Positions 34,143 to 44,579 of a stretch of 64,000 nt of DNA are shown here, one piece after another. The notes below the pieces were generated by a model. It did no database searches, was not told the DNA's origin, and was given only the letters and a program-made list of their open reading frames with translations. The stretch lies in contig CM058239.1 in assembly GCA_030180135.1 (NCBI GenBank), forward strand, positions 78,313,823 through 78,377,822, in the 5' to 3' direction. The translations under genes and the position numbers were made by a program. Within the stretch, counting starts at the first letter, position 1, and each line of letters begins with the position of its first letter. The stretch comes from Orychophragmus violaceus. Its lineage: Eukaryota > Streptophyta > Magnoliopsida > Brassicales > Brassicaceae.

Positions 34143-36780
34143 CTAATCAGCTCCAGCCGTCGACTTCTCAACCTTTTCATTCCCACTCTTCTCAACGAGC
34201 TGATCTTGCGCTTTAGGGACACCGTCTAAAGCCGCAACTTCTGAACGAACAGACTGAACGAGGTCAGCAGGAACCGCCTCTGGAATTATCCCACGGTTGG
34301 TTCCGAACTGGTCAACTTGAGACGGGACAGGAGGAGGAGAGTCATGAGAACGGTCAAGAAGAGGATGATGTATTGGAGAGAGGACAAACGTAAGCTCTTC
34401 CTTTGTGACAACGTTCATGTCGTCCAACTCCGCATCCACCGCGACTTCATCAGCGGCGACCTTATCCAAGATGGCTTGAGGAATCGACACGCCCGTCTCG
34501 TCAAGTTTAACCAAACACTTCCTGAGCCCAGAAATCTGCGCTTGCCTAATCTGAAGCGCGACAGCGCCTTCTTGATCCTTGATGTAACGTTGGATGAGAT
34601 CAAAGTGAGTCTGCGCCTTAGTCCTGGCGGCGGCTTCGACCCTCTCTCTTTCTTTACGAACTAGATCAAGACAAGACTTCTGCATCTTCAGTTTCTCCGA
34701 TTGAAATTTGAGAAGATCGCCTTTCGACTTCTCCTCAGCCTGCTTCAACTTACCCTCGAGAACCTGGTTTTTCTCCTCCAAAGCCTTTTTCTCCTCTTTG
34801 ATCTTTTTAAGAAGATCCTCCCGCTTGTTGACCGCATCGGCCATCTTCTTTGCCGCCCAGGAACTCTCTAAGGCCACACGATTAGAAGCCGCGATCATCT
34901 GAAAATAAACAAAAGATGTTAAAATCGACAAGCCCGGAACAAGAAATCTGACGAAGAAACTTACGGTTGCTTCGGCATGTTTTAGCCTAAGAATGGCGTC
35001 CGAGTGAGGTAACTCTTCCAAAACCGGCCAGGCTGACTCGTTTCCTCTAACGCATGTCAGCATGTCGAAGCAGGCTCGAGGATTATTGATGAAGGGCACG
35101 TCGCTTGCATATTGATAAGCGAAATTATGAATAGACGGGCGGACTTCCCCCTCTTTCACTTCGCGTCTTGGTCGCACCAAGACAAGCTCCTTGTTGGATT
35201 CAAAAGGCTTTGGGTTACCAGACGAATCAGGGACAGTTCCATTGAATCTGTAGAGTCGTTTCCATGGGTCCTTCTGCTTAGCAGTCTCGCCGGAAGCCGC
35301 TATCTCAGTAGGGGCATCCTCGACCGACTTGTTCGCCTTGGACGCCTTCTTCGTTGGCCTCTCCTGAACCGACTTTTCCCCTGGAGGCCTTTTCTTGGAT
35401 GGGGCCTTGGGAGGAAGGTCAGGAGGATTCGCCACCTGGGCAGACGACTTCTCGCCAACATCGGAGGGCTGACTACCGCCTTGAGAAAGTAAAAGTTTAT
35501 CCTTATCTTTCGACGACTTGGCGGAAGAAGGAGGCTTGGACGAAATCTCTTTGGAATAGTCAACATAATCGATTCTCTTAACTTTGCCCATCCTCTTCGG
35601 CCTAACGAGCTCTTCAGAAGTAACTTTCACCTTGGTGTCCCACTTGACTACATTGACAGAGGAGAAATCAGGACAAAACAAGGAAGAGATTATTGTAAAA
35701 ACAATTAAGCGAACCTTCGGAGATCCGCGGAAGAAACTTGTTAATACGATCGCGAGTAAGATCTGCCCACTTGCGTATACCGAGAGCCTGAATCTGCTCG
35801 AGAATGGGGAAGTAGTTATCGGGATACGGCTTCAGGAAAGGGTGGAGTACTGCAAAGACAAAAAGGAATTAAGTAAATTGTCACGTTCGAAAGATAACAA
35901 ACTTGGGACGACATCTACCATAGTCTGTATTCCAAGACGTCCTGATGAGTTCCTTTTGCTCGTCAGGAACGACTAATGAGGACAATTCGACAAAGAAGTA
36001 GGATCGCTGCCAGTTGTTGATCTTCGAGGGCGCATCTGTCAGAACGCGGTTGCCACTTTTGAATTTAACCGCAAAACATCCTGGGCTAGTAGCCTTCATA
36101 CGGTTGATCAACGTCATTTCCTCGAAAATCTGTGCCGTTATTGTAATGCCGACTTCAGCTCCTAGCACTAGAAGACCAACCATGTGGCAGACCGCAATGG
36201 CCGAGAGTTGGGAGATGGCAATTTCGCGACGATGGCAATACGAAATCAACAAGTCGGGTAGCGGAAACCAGCAACGAGAACCCCCGGTATCGGTATTAAT
36301 AAAGTACGACTCATAAAGGGTCATATATCCCGGGGGAGGACTCCAAGGACGATCGAGCGGAAAGGGGATGACGACTTTGATTCTTGGATCCGCTCCGCAG
36401 TCTCGAAGCATGGATCTCACCGACTCCGCGGTAGATCGGGTCCCAAAGACGTTACCGAACATTTTGCCAGAAGAAGGGGCGTTCCCATCAAAACCATCTT
36501 GACCAATATCAATACCGTCATCGTCGCCATTAGAATCTCGTAGCTGTGGGATAGTAAAATCTTCCCGACCAGAGCTCTCAGCGGCATCAGTTCGACGTGA
36601 TGCCTCGCGGCGACGACGAAGTTCTTCTAACTCAAAATGAACGGGATGATTCCTCAAGTCGGACGAAGTACTTGAGGACGAAGCAGCAGAAGGCGTGGGT
36701 TGATGACTTGATGAATCTTCCGCGGACGAGACAGTAACAATTTCCTTGTCTTTGCTCGATGAGCAACGGATCAAAGACAT
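34143..36780 (-). CDS. Antisense ORF of Tat element, 'putative gypsy-type transposon' (PF04195-like) protein with introns
   Basis: Starting at the ATG 36780-36778, the first block (to about 35900) has a Ser-rich N-terminus, a charged segment (FELEELRRRREASRR) and the family signature PFPLDRPWSPPPGYMTLYESYF then WFPLPDLLISYCHRREIAISQL. Further exons follow: 35849-35715 (LHPFLKPYPDNYFPILEQIQ, WADLTRDRINKFLPRISEG), 35647-34965 (basic, Lys/Ser/Pro-rich) and 34898-34143. The last is a long coiled coil (KIKEEKKALEEKNQVLEGKLK). Splice signals CTTTGCAG/TACTCC, AAG/GTTCGC, ATGTAG/TCAAG, ACC/GTAAGT and TTTCAG/ATGATC support three introns; the first donor is not clear and total frame was not verified. 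Such antisense genes lie downstream of pol in Retand/RIRE2-type elements; their role is unknown. Largely open, so possibly still expressed. Confidence 0.75.
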
Positions 36781-37268
36781 GATTTACGGAAGAACAGACG
36801 AAGAACGCAAACAACAAGTAATATTTTGATCTACAAATCCTAAGGATATAAGGCGGAGCAGCGGCGGAGAGAGAGCCGGAAAATAAAAACGGCAGAGAGA
36901 ATAAATTACCTTTCGAGCTTCTTCACGCCAAGCGAAATAAAGAAATGAGGAATGGAAAGGAACCTTTTATAATGAAAATGACGGCACAGGAATCGAGGCA
37001 ATAATTACCTAGGCAACGCTTCATATCTCGCACCTATCCGACCAATCGGACCAAGGACCTATTCCGGTTCTACCGGTTCGAATTTAACCATTCAAATTGC
37101 GCCCGGCCCGAATCGAGCCGAAAGGACCCAATAAACATATGGGCCTAGGCAAAAGAAAGGTGGGCCTAAGAAAAAGGCTTGTCGACTAAAATGAAATGGG
37201 CCTACAAACTCATCTCTTAAACCGTAAGTTAACTCTTCGTAATGACGACTTGAATTCAAGTCGCCACA

Positions 37269-37284
37269 CTGGGGGAGGGCTAAT
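37269..37284 (+). other. Polypurine tract
   Basis: CTGGGGGAGGGCTAAT immediately precedes the 3' LTR, the priming site for plus-strand synthesis. The truncated copy has CTGGGGGGGGGCTTAC at the equivalent place (21648-21664). Confidence 0.85.
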
Positions 37285-37822
37285 TGTTGGAGTCAAGTTT
37301 AGCACTTTCCCAAAAGGGCCTATTCATGAGTATAGGTCGGCCCAGAATGGAAAGCCGGTAAAAGGCCCAAGACGGTAAATCTTAGGTAAAACTGAACTTA
37401 GGGCAACCGGCTTACATTAGAGTTTGGAAGGAGTTAAAACAAGAGAAGGGCTAAGACGGCGCTTGACGATATCGATAATATGAAAATATTCCATATCTCG
37501 ATAAAGCCAGATATTAGGAAATATTCGCATTTATCTATTTTTCTTATTTACAAACCGACTTGTAACCCTATATAAGGGATATCATACAATAAATGACACG
37601 CTTTTCATAACACTTTGAGCCTAAGAGACTTTAGAGCAAACTTAAACTAAAATCTCTCCGGCGACTTATTCAATTCTCTTTTACCGGCTTCCATCTCGGA
37701 AACACCGGTTATAAACCCTAAGTTCCTAACTCTCACCGTGTTTATTAATTCTTCTTTTAGAATCCTAAATTTCTAACCTAAAACTCTTGCTATCTTTGGA
37801 TAGACCGAGTTGAGATCTTACA
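37285..37822 (+). repeat. 3' LTR
   Basis: TGTTGGAGTCAAG to GAGATCTTACA, followed by the second TTGTT target copy. It is shorter than the 5' LTR by 7 bases (a 6-base loss near the TATATAAGGG box, and one base near the end). Confidence 0.95.
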
Positions 37823-38278
37823 TTGTTCGATTTTGTGTGTAAATTGAATGGTATGGGGTTTTCGGAAATACGAAGAAAAAGTCGAGTAATGGAAGCTTTA
37901 TTTGGCCAAATACATATTTGTCAAAGCTAGAGAGCTCTCACTCAGTTCAGATCAAAGTTAGTTTCGATCTTTGCTTCAAGAGTTGTCAACATCTAGTAAT
38001 CTATTATCCAGATTCAATCTTACTGATCAGAATTGTAAATAGCAAAACATTAGATGTTTCTTTGTAGAGTATAAGCTAGCTTTTGCTTAAGGGTATGCTG
38101 GTTTTGTTGATTTTCAGGATTTGCTTTTTCTTTTTTTTTTGCAATCTAATTATCTAATTTTGTTTGATATGTTTCCTTGTTTATGTAGTATCTAAGTTTG
38201 CTTCGCTCTGACTTTGAAGTCTGTTGTTGATTCTGAAGTGGGAATAAGTCACTGCGACCGTGCACACATATTGTTAAC

Positions 38279-39232
38279 ATGTTTTCTGGCATAAAGATCA
38301 TACCTCGTGATGAGGTACAATTACTAGTTTTATTTCATTGTATCGTGAATTTTCTTTTCTTTGTTTCGTTTTGTTTGAGTTTGATGATACTATCTTTCAT
38401 ATTTCCTATTAGGTGCTTGATGATAGTTCGGATGGAGAAAAAAAGAAATCTAAAAGTGAGAAAGATAGAAGAAGAAAGATCAAGGACATGAATAAAAAAG
38501 AAAGTAGGAGAGAAGGAAGTAAGAAAGATGGGAAAAAGATTGTCAACGGTGGAGATGGCGAGACCGATGACGACTTGCTCGAAAGGGATATTGTTAGAAG
38601 AAATATTGGTCTTGATTGGATGCTTCCACCAACTCGAAAGGCTGATCCAAACCCTGCTTTAGATATAGAGGAAAAACTGGAAGAAAGTACACAAGAAGAG
38701 GTGAGGAAATTTTAACTTAAAGTCACAATCTAACTGGTTCAGATAAGGTGGTTAGTTTATGAGTTTTTTTTACCAGGTAGTTAAAGTAAACCCGAGGGAG
38801 CTGAATCCTTATTTGAAAGGCAACGGATCCGGTTATCCAGAGGAAGACCCTGAGAAAAGAAATGGTAAAGATCAGCTTTTACCAACTTTTGTTGTTGGAG
38901 ATGGGGGTGCGAGTTGGAGAATGAAAGCACTCAAGCGTGCAAAGGAACAAGCGGCAAGAGAAGGGCAAAAACTTGAGGAGGTAAGTTTCGTGTTACAACT
39001 TAGCATAAGTCTCTTGTTTTTTTTTTTTTTGAGTATTGCCTTATCCTTTGAGGGCTATTGCAGGTTGCTGGAGAACGATGGGGTTCACTTGGTAACCTTG
39101 TTGAGTCCGTGGCATCTCAAAGAGCAGCTCCATCTCATGCCCATTTGAATGTCATTAATAAATAATAATAGAAGAAGAGGGCAAAATGAAGAGAATGATA
39201 AAGAAAAAAAACCAGAGAGAGTTTCTGAGAAG
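38279..39232 (+). pseudogene. CWF19-like splicing factor (CWF19L2 type), N-terminal exons
   Basis: Four exons: 38279-38314 (MFSGIKIIPRDE), 38413-38700, 38777-38980 and 39064-39232. Exon 2 is Lys/Arg/Glu-rich (nuclear) and ends with IGLDWMLPPTRKADPNPA. Exons 3 and 4 carry the CWF19L2 signature RELNPYLKGNGSGYPEE, GGASWRMKALKRAKEQA and VAGERWGSLGNLVESVASQ. CWF19L2/Cwf19 proteins are spliceosome-associated and contain two CwfJ C-terminal domains, here found 9.6 kb downstream (48845-50440). Exon 4 has a stop at 39163-39165 caused by 7 extra bases in an AATAAT run. Without them exon 4 is 162 bases, a whole number of codons, and the frame continues NNRRRG. The reading frame could make only 209 residues. 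A 5' UTR exon probably lies left of the Tat element at 28100-28180. Confidence 0.85.
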
Positions 39233-39949
39233 GTACTTGAACCGTTTCTGTTCCTTCTGATGTGCATTTAGGTTTATACTATTTCATATGCAACCAGTCA
39301 AAAGCTTATAATTAAGTTGGAGTGTTTGCATCAGGATGTTGGTTTTAGTGTTTTTCTTTTTTTCAGTTTAGGATTATGATTTGTACATAGGCCTATTACA
39401 TAGGTCAATCATCTTCCGAGTTCCAACTTCCAAAAATTAACTTATTCTCTAAGAGAGACAGAAGCGTAGTTCAATTTTTTTCTTTTCCTTTTTCTCAAGT
39501 GAACATTTGCAGGTCTTTATCAGTGTGACGGCTAATATTCTGACTTCGTGACATGTTTGATTTGAAGGGTAATGGTCGGGAGTATTTGAAGAAGAGCAAT
39601 TGGGCTCAGTAACACTTATTGTCTCTGTTATGCGGAAACTGACACATTTTGTTAGTGCCATAAAGAAAATAACACTTTTGTATATGTAAAGTCTACAATG
39701 CCCTTTCGCTCCTTTTTGCTTACGTATCATGCGCGTGGTTGAACAAAATAATTACTATTATATTATATTTTTTTTAATGCAAAAATACTCTGAACATAAA
39801 AAAAAAAAGAGCACAATTTTTTTTTTTAATTGATCTTCTTCATCTCTCTTTTTTCACCGTCTTCATTATCCTCTCTTCCTCACCAAAATTCTGATGATCT
39901 TTTCTTTTTGGTAAAAACAAATTGATCTTCTCCACCTCTAAAATTTTCA

Positions 39950-40345
39950 GCTAATGGCTACACATCAATTCGATTACGGAATCAACCCAACATTCAAACA
40001 TGCTCGGGGTCTTCTCGTCTTTGAGGCATCAGAAAGCCATGGAGAATAAAGCTCATAACTTTCAGCGAGAACTCAAAATTGAAATTGCTGGAAAGAGGCG
40101 ATCTGAGATCGAAAGCAGATTTCGTGATTTTGACGGATGAGCTTGTCGGGTCTCGCCGTTCTCTTCAAGAAAATCGGAATCGATCCCGGCGACGGTAATC
40201 CCGGTTTCATGATTCAAGAACACTATTTTTGGGGGAAAAGTGTCTCTGTCCCTATTGCAATTTTTGTAGATTTGCCTGGGTTTCGTCTGGATTTCATGGT
40301 GGTCCGTCTCCGGTGTTGTTGGTAGTTAGATCTGAGTGGGGACGC
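39950..40345 (+). other. Unidentified gene fragment
   Basis: The base composition is coding-like (G+C-richer than its surroundings), with short open stretches: MATHQFDYGINPTFKHARG from 39957, an EIAGKRRSEIESRF segment near 40080, and MSLSGLAVLFKKIG with DPGDGNPGF from 40137. The frames are not continuous and I recognise no family. Together with the P4H fragment downstream it looks like captured exon material. Confidence 0.35.
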
Positions 40346-40560
40346 GGCTTGACGGTAAGTTCTTAGTTTTCTTGAAGTTTTCAGATACTCAAGGTTGTCA
40401 AGATGCTAAATATTCTTGAAGTAAACACTAAGGTATATGCCTTCTGTGACTCAAAAGTCGTTACTTTCTCAAACATCCTTATCTTCGTTTCTCGAGTTAA
40501 ATATGGATGGCCATAACAATGTTATGTTCCAATCCTTGTTTTGATAATTTTGGATAAACT

Positions 40561-41389
40561 AGGACCCAATAGTTGCTGGGATTGAAGAAAAAATTTCTGC
40601 GTGGACTTTCCTCCCAAGAGGTACCTTTACTTATCTTGGTTATCAGTCTATGGACATTCTTTGATTACTCTCGGAAGGCCTTTTTCTTGAGTTAAGTTGG
40701 TAATCGATTTCTTCTTGGCCAAATTGCTGGCTTGTGTTTCTCTTTCAGAAATCAACGATCCCATCAAAGTAATAGGTTACACTTCAGAGAAGTCAGGCAA
40801 GAAGTTGGATTATTTTGGAGAAGAATCTAGCTCAGTATCGTAGGAATCTTTGTTGGCAACCGTCATTCTCCACATCTCAAACACAACTCAAGGCAGAGAG
40901 ATTCTCTTCCCAAATTCAGAGGTCAGTAAATAACAAATAGAAATCATCATTCTTTTCATGTATAACCTGAGAAGCAAAAAGAGTCGTTTTGGGACAGCAC
41001 AAAGAATATTGAATTCAATTTTTCTATCTTTTTCCTTCAGATGAAACTCAAAAAGAGTTGGTCCGACTGCTAAGAGTCTGGTAATATATTAAGACCAATA
41101 AAAGGAAACACAATTATGTTCTTCACCAGAAACTTGAATGCATCTTTGGATTAGACAAGCACTCATTTGAGATGCCCTATCCTGAAAGGGGAACTGTTGG
41201 TGGCGACAAAACTAATATACGCGAAGAAAGAAGCAAGAAATGATGATGTTGAGAGTGGTGAATGCAGTGATGAAGATGAGAGCTGTCGAAGTTGGGCTGA
41301 GCTTGGGGAGTGCAAGAAAAACCCTGTCTATATGATTGGCTCTCCTGATTACTTCGGTACCTGCAGAAAAAGTTGTAACGCTTGTTGAT
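40561..41389 (+). pseudogene. Prolyl 4-hydroxylase with C-terminal ShKT domain, fragment
   Basis: Four exon-like blocks lie in order. 40561-40620 has DPIVAGIEEKISAWTFLPR. 40748-40921 covers the dioxygenase core (VIGYTSEKSGKKLDYF, LLATVILHISNTTQ, EILFPNSE). 41041-41080 is KLKKSWSDC with a stop after it. 41167-41388 has CPILKGELLVATKLIYAKK followed by the ShKT cysteine domain (CSDEDESCRSWAELGECKKN, CRKSCNAC). Plant P4Hs of this class hydroxylate prolines of cell-wall proteins in the ER/Golgi, using Fe(II) and 2-oxoglutarate. The iron-binding HxD is damaged (KKLDYF where HFDYF is expected) and a stop follows ESSSVS. The N-terminal membrane anchor and the C-terminal half of the core are missing. 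It is a captured, dead fragment inside the insertion that splits the CWF19-like gene. Confidence 0.8.
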
Positions 41390-41499
41390 TTTTGGAAAAA
41401 AATCATCCTCATCATATTGGAAATAATGGGGGGCATAACTGAAACATTTTCAATACCTTTTCGACTGTTATTTTGTATAGTTAAGGGTCAGAAACACTT

Positions 41500-42197
41500 A
41501 ACTGTAATTAGTCTGTGAATGTATATTTTTTGTATATGAACTTAAAATGTGTTCTATGAATGTTTATACTTTGATATGAACGTTCATAAACATTATTGGT
41601 TGGTCTTCATGCACCAAAAATTTGGTAAACCTTAAACGCGTTATCCAAATTAAGCACTTTTATTTATTTTCTTCTAATATATAATATGAGTTGGATATGT
41701 GTATAAAACTTCATATTGTAATAATGTTATTAAAAATTATACAAGTTTCTATTTTTGTATATATATGACATGTAGAGACGAAAAAAAGAAAGTGCCCAAA
41801 AAAAAAATATATATATATATATATTCTTATTCATTATATATACATGAACGTATATATGTCATATATTAACCTATGTTACTATGTTGGAAATATTTTATTC
41901 CTATATAGGATCATCCGTCTCAAATATCATAAGATAGGATAACGTATGTGGAGCAATAAGTAATCCGTGAACGTATATTTTTTGATATGAACATATATAT
42001 GATGATATAAACGTAATATGTCTTCTATGAACGTATATATGAATATAATATGTCTTCTATACATGTATACATGATGATATAAATGTAATATGTCTTCGAT
42101 GAATGTAATATGCCTTCTATAAACGTATAGACGTTTGATATGAATGTATAGACGTTTGATATGAACGTACATACGTTTGATATGAACGTATATACGT
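41500..42197. repeat. GAACGTATATA / TGATATGAACG repeats
   Basis: Especially from 41960, short imperfect units (ATGAACGTATATACGTTTGATATG and ATATGTCTTCTATGAACG, below 25 bases each) are repeated, many internally palindromic (ACGTATATACGT). The same units return at 42700-42780, 43255-43470, 43770-43860, 45850-45960 and 46040-46150. No coding potential. Confidence 0.75.
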
Positions 42198-43305
42198 TCA
42201 CATAACCAATGGGGTTTAGGGTTTAAGCCCCTTAGGGTTTAAGGTTTAGGGATTGGGATTTAGGGTTTAGAGATTATGATTTAAGCTATTTAGAGTTTAT
42301 TTATTTTTTAAGATGTACACATTAGGGTTTAGAGATTAGAATTTAGTTTTTGTTTTTATTTTTTAAGTTTTAAAATTAGGGTTTAGGGGTTTAGGGATTA
42401 GGGTTTAGGTTTTTATTTTTAAGATTTACATATTGGCTTTATGGATTTGGTTTAGTTTTTTATGTTATTTTAGGTTTCAAAACTATTGTTTAGGGTTTAT
42501 AATTTAAAATTTAGAATTTAAGATTTAGATTTTTTTTTAATAATTCGTTTTTTGTCTAAAAGAAAAATACAATTTTCATTAGTTTTTGTTTTTTTGTTTT
42601 TTTTTTAATATTGGGTTATGTGTAATCATTTGATTGGTTAAAAATAGGGTTGAACAAATGGTTTCACCCCTAGGGGTGAACAATTTTTTTTTTTTTTATG
42701 AATATATATATGATGATATGAACGTAATATGTCTTCTATGAACGTATATACGTTTGATATGAACATACATACGTTCACATAACCAATGAAGTTTAGGGTT
42801 TATGGATTGATGTTTAGGATTTAAGTCCTATGGGGTTTAGGATTTAGGGATTAGAGTTTAAGTCATTTAAAGTTTATTTATTTTTTAAGGTGTACATATT
42901 AGGGTTTAGAGAATAGGGTTTAGTTTTTATTTTAATTTTTAAAAATTTTAAATTAGGGTTTAAGTGTTTAGGCATTAGGGTTTAAGTTTTTATTTTTTTA
43001 GATTTACATATTGGCTTTAGAGATTAGGGTTTAGTTTATTTATTTTAGGTTTTCAAATTATGGTTTAGGGTATAGAATTTAGGATTTAAAAATTAAGATT
43101 TGTATTTTTTTAATAATTCCTTTTTTAATTTTTATGTCTAAAACATAATTTTTTAATTCTAGATTATTTTTAATCATTTGATTGGTTAAAAAATTTGGTA
43201 TTGAACAAATGGTTTGACCCCTAGGGGTGAACACAACAATTGTTCTTTTTTATGAACATATTAATCCGTAAAAGTGTTTATTTTGATACGAACGTATATA
43301 TGATG

Positions 43306-43320
<15 letters not shown>
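42198..43320. repeat. Two ~570-bp direct repeats built from degenerate telomere-like DNA
   Basis: Copy 1 starts at 42198 (CACATAACCAATGGGGTTTAG) and copy 2 at about 42776 (CACATAACCAATGAAGTTTAG). Each contains a run of degenerate TTTAGGG words, an A/T-rich stretch with TTTTTTGTCTAAAA-like sequence and AATCATTTGATTGGTTAAAA. Each then has the perfect palindrome ACCCCTAGGGGT (42667 and 43220) and the GAACGTATATA block. The TTTAGGG words match the plant telomere unit but are mixed with TTTAAG/TTTAGAG variants, so these are old interstitial or independently derived repeats. Confidence 0.75.
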
Positions 43321-43342
<22 letters not shown>

Positions 43343-43479
43343 GATATTAATATAATATATCTTCTATGAACGTATATACGTTTGTTATGAACATATATAT
43401 GATGATATGAACATAAATGTCTTTTGTGAACGTATATAAATTTGACATGAAAGTATCATATGTTCACATGACCATTATG

Positions 43480-44560
43480 TTTTCTTCATTCTAAAATGGT
43501 ATGTGCTGGGGTTATGATTTCCTTTTTACTGTTGGAGGAGTTTAAAATAAATATTTTGATTTAGTTACGTTCTTTTTCTTTTTCTGTTTTCTCTCGAATA
43601 ACTTACTCGGATTTAACTCGTTTCCTACTCTTCTCCACCACTGAGTTCTAGTCATTCTTGTTGTGTGATTATCAAGAGCGGCTGTAACTACACCCGACAA
43701 GAGATAAGATCTTGAGGCCAAAAATCTCCGGCTTTTTCTAGTGCAAAGCCACATTAAACTTAATTAATCCGTGAACATATTTTTTTATATGAACGTATAT
43801 ATGATGATATGAATGTAATATGTCTTTTATGAACGTATATACGGTTGATATGAACCTAGACTTTATCTCTTTCAATTTCGTTTCTTCCAGAAGTATCTTT
43901 AACCATTGCTTTGGGAAGCTTGTCACTTTGCTCCATCATTTGTTTAAATTGTTCATCATAGTTCTCCTTTTTCTTTGCTTTTCTTCATACCGATAGTCCT
44001 GCTTGGTAAATTACCCGCGGATTATTAACTAGGTGTTTCGGCGCGAGATTTTGCTGCTAGGTCTTATCACTGGTTCGTATTTGTTTTTAATCTTTGGGTT
44101 GTCGTGTAGATTTTGGTTTGGTAGAGATCTGGTTTAGTTAGGATTTCTTTATCCAGCTTTTTTCTAGGTTGTATTTGTCCCTTGCATCGGATTAGTGTCG
44201 TCTCTAATCGAAAAAACACACGATGGAATTCTCTGATATTGATGAGTCTCCTTCTCTGAATTGCTTTTGTTAAGTCTATCCCGTTTGAGCTAATCAAAGA
44301 GCATTGCTCACATCGCCGTGGGACAAACAAAAACTACAAGATACTACAAGAACAAACAAACCAACAATCCAATAACCGAAAACTAAGAGGGACAGAACCC
44401 GAGCCAAAAGCTCTATCTTTAGCGAAAAATAAAATATAACTGAGGAAGAGAGACATTGCCCTAACAAGGGAAGCTAACTCCCATAGAGGAGAAACAACGA
44501 ACCCCATAATTGGAAGAGAGACATAGCCCTAACATTCAAATATTTTATAAAATATATAAT
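43480..44560. other. Spacer inside the insertion, no supported gene
   Basis: It contains short minus-strand ORFs (43754-43542, 44330-44067) with no recognisable domain. 43880-44520 is less AT-rich than its flanks and could be a further captured fragment, but I cannot name it. Confidence 0.35.
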
Positions 44561-44579
44561 AATATATATCAATATTTAT

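Larger units (their letters stand above)
28249..37822 (+). mobile_element. Structurally complete Tat-lineage Ty3/gypsy retrotransposon with TTGTT target duplication
   Basis: Two LTRs (545 and 538 bp) in direct orientation are flanked by TTGTT at 28244-28248 and 37823-37827. In order the element holds the 5' LTR, primer-binding site, gag, a gag-RT fusion with RNase H and a second Tat-type RNase H, integrase, a tandem-repeat spacer, an antisense spliced gene, a polypurine tract and the 3' LTR. By eye the LTRs differ at about 16 substitutions and two indels, some 3 percent, so the insertion is probably a few million years old at most. It has no protease, a frameshift in gag and stops in integrase, so it is non-autonomous now. 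It lies between the CWF19-like promoter and coding exon 1, probably within a 5' UTR intron. Confidence 0.95.

Noticed and set aside
34317..35581. Plus-strand ORFs within 34317-35581
   Set aside because: They are shadows of the antisense Tat gene, whose frame has the family signature and coiled coil.
41927..42172. Tyr/His/Ile-rich minus-strand ORF
   Set aside because: It is a direct translation of the GAACGTATATA repeats.
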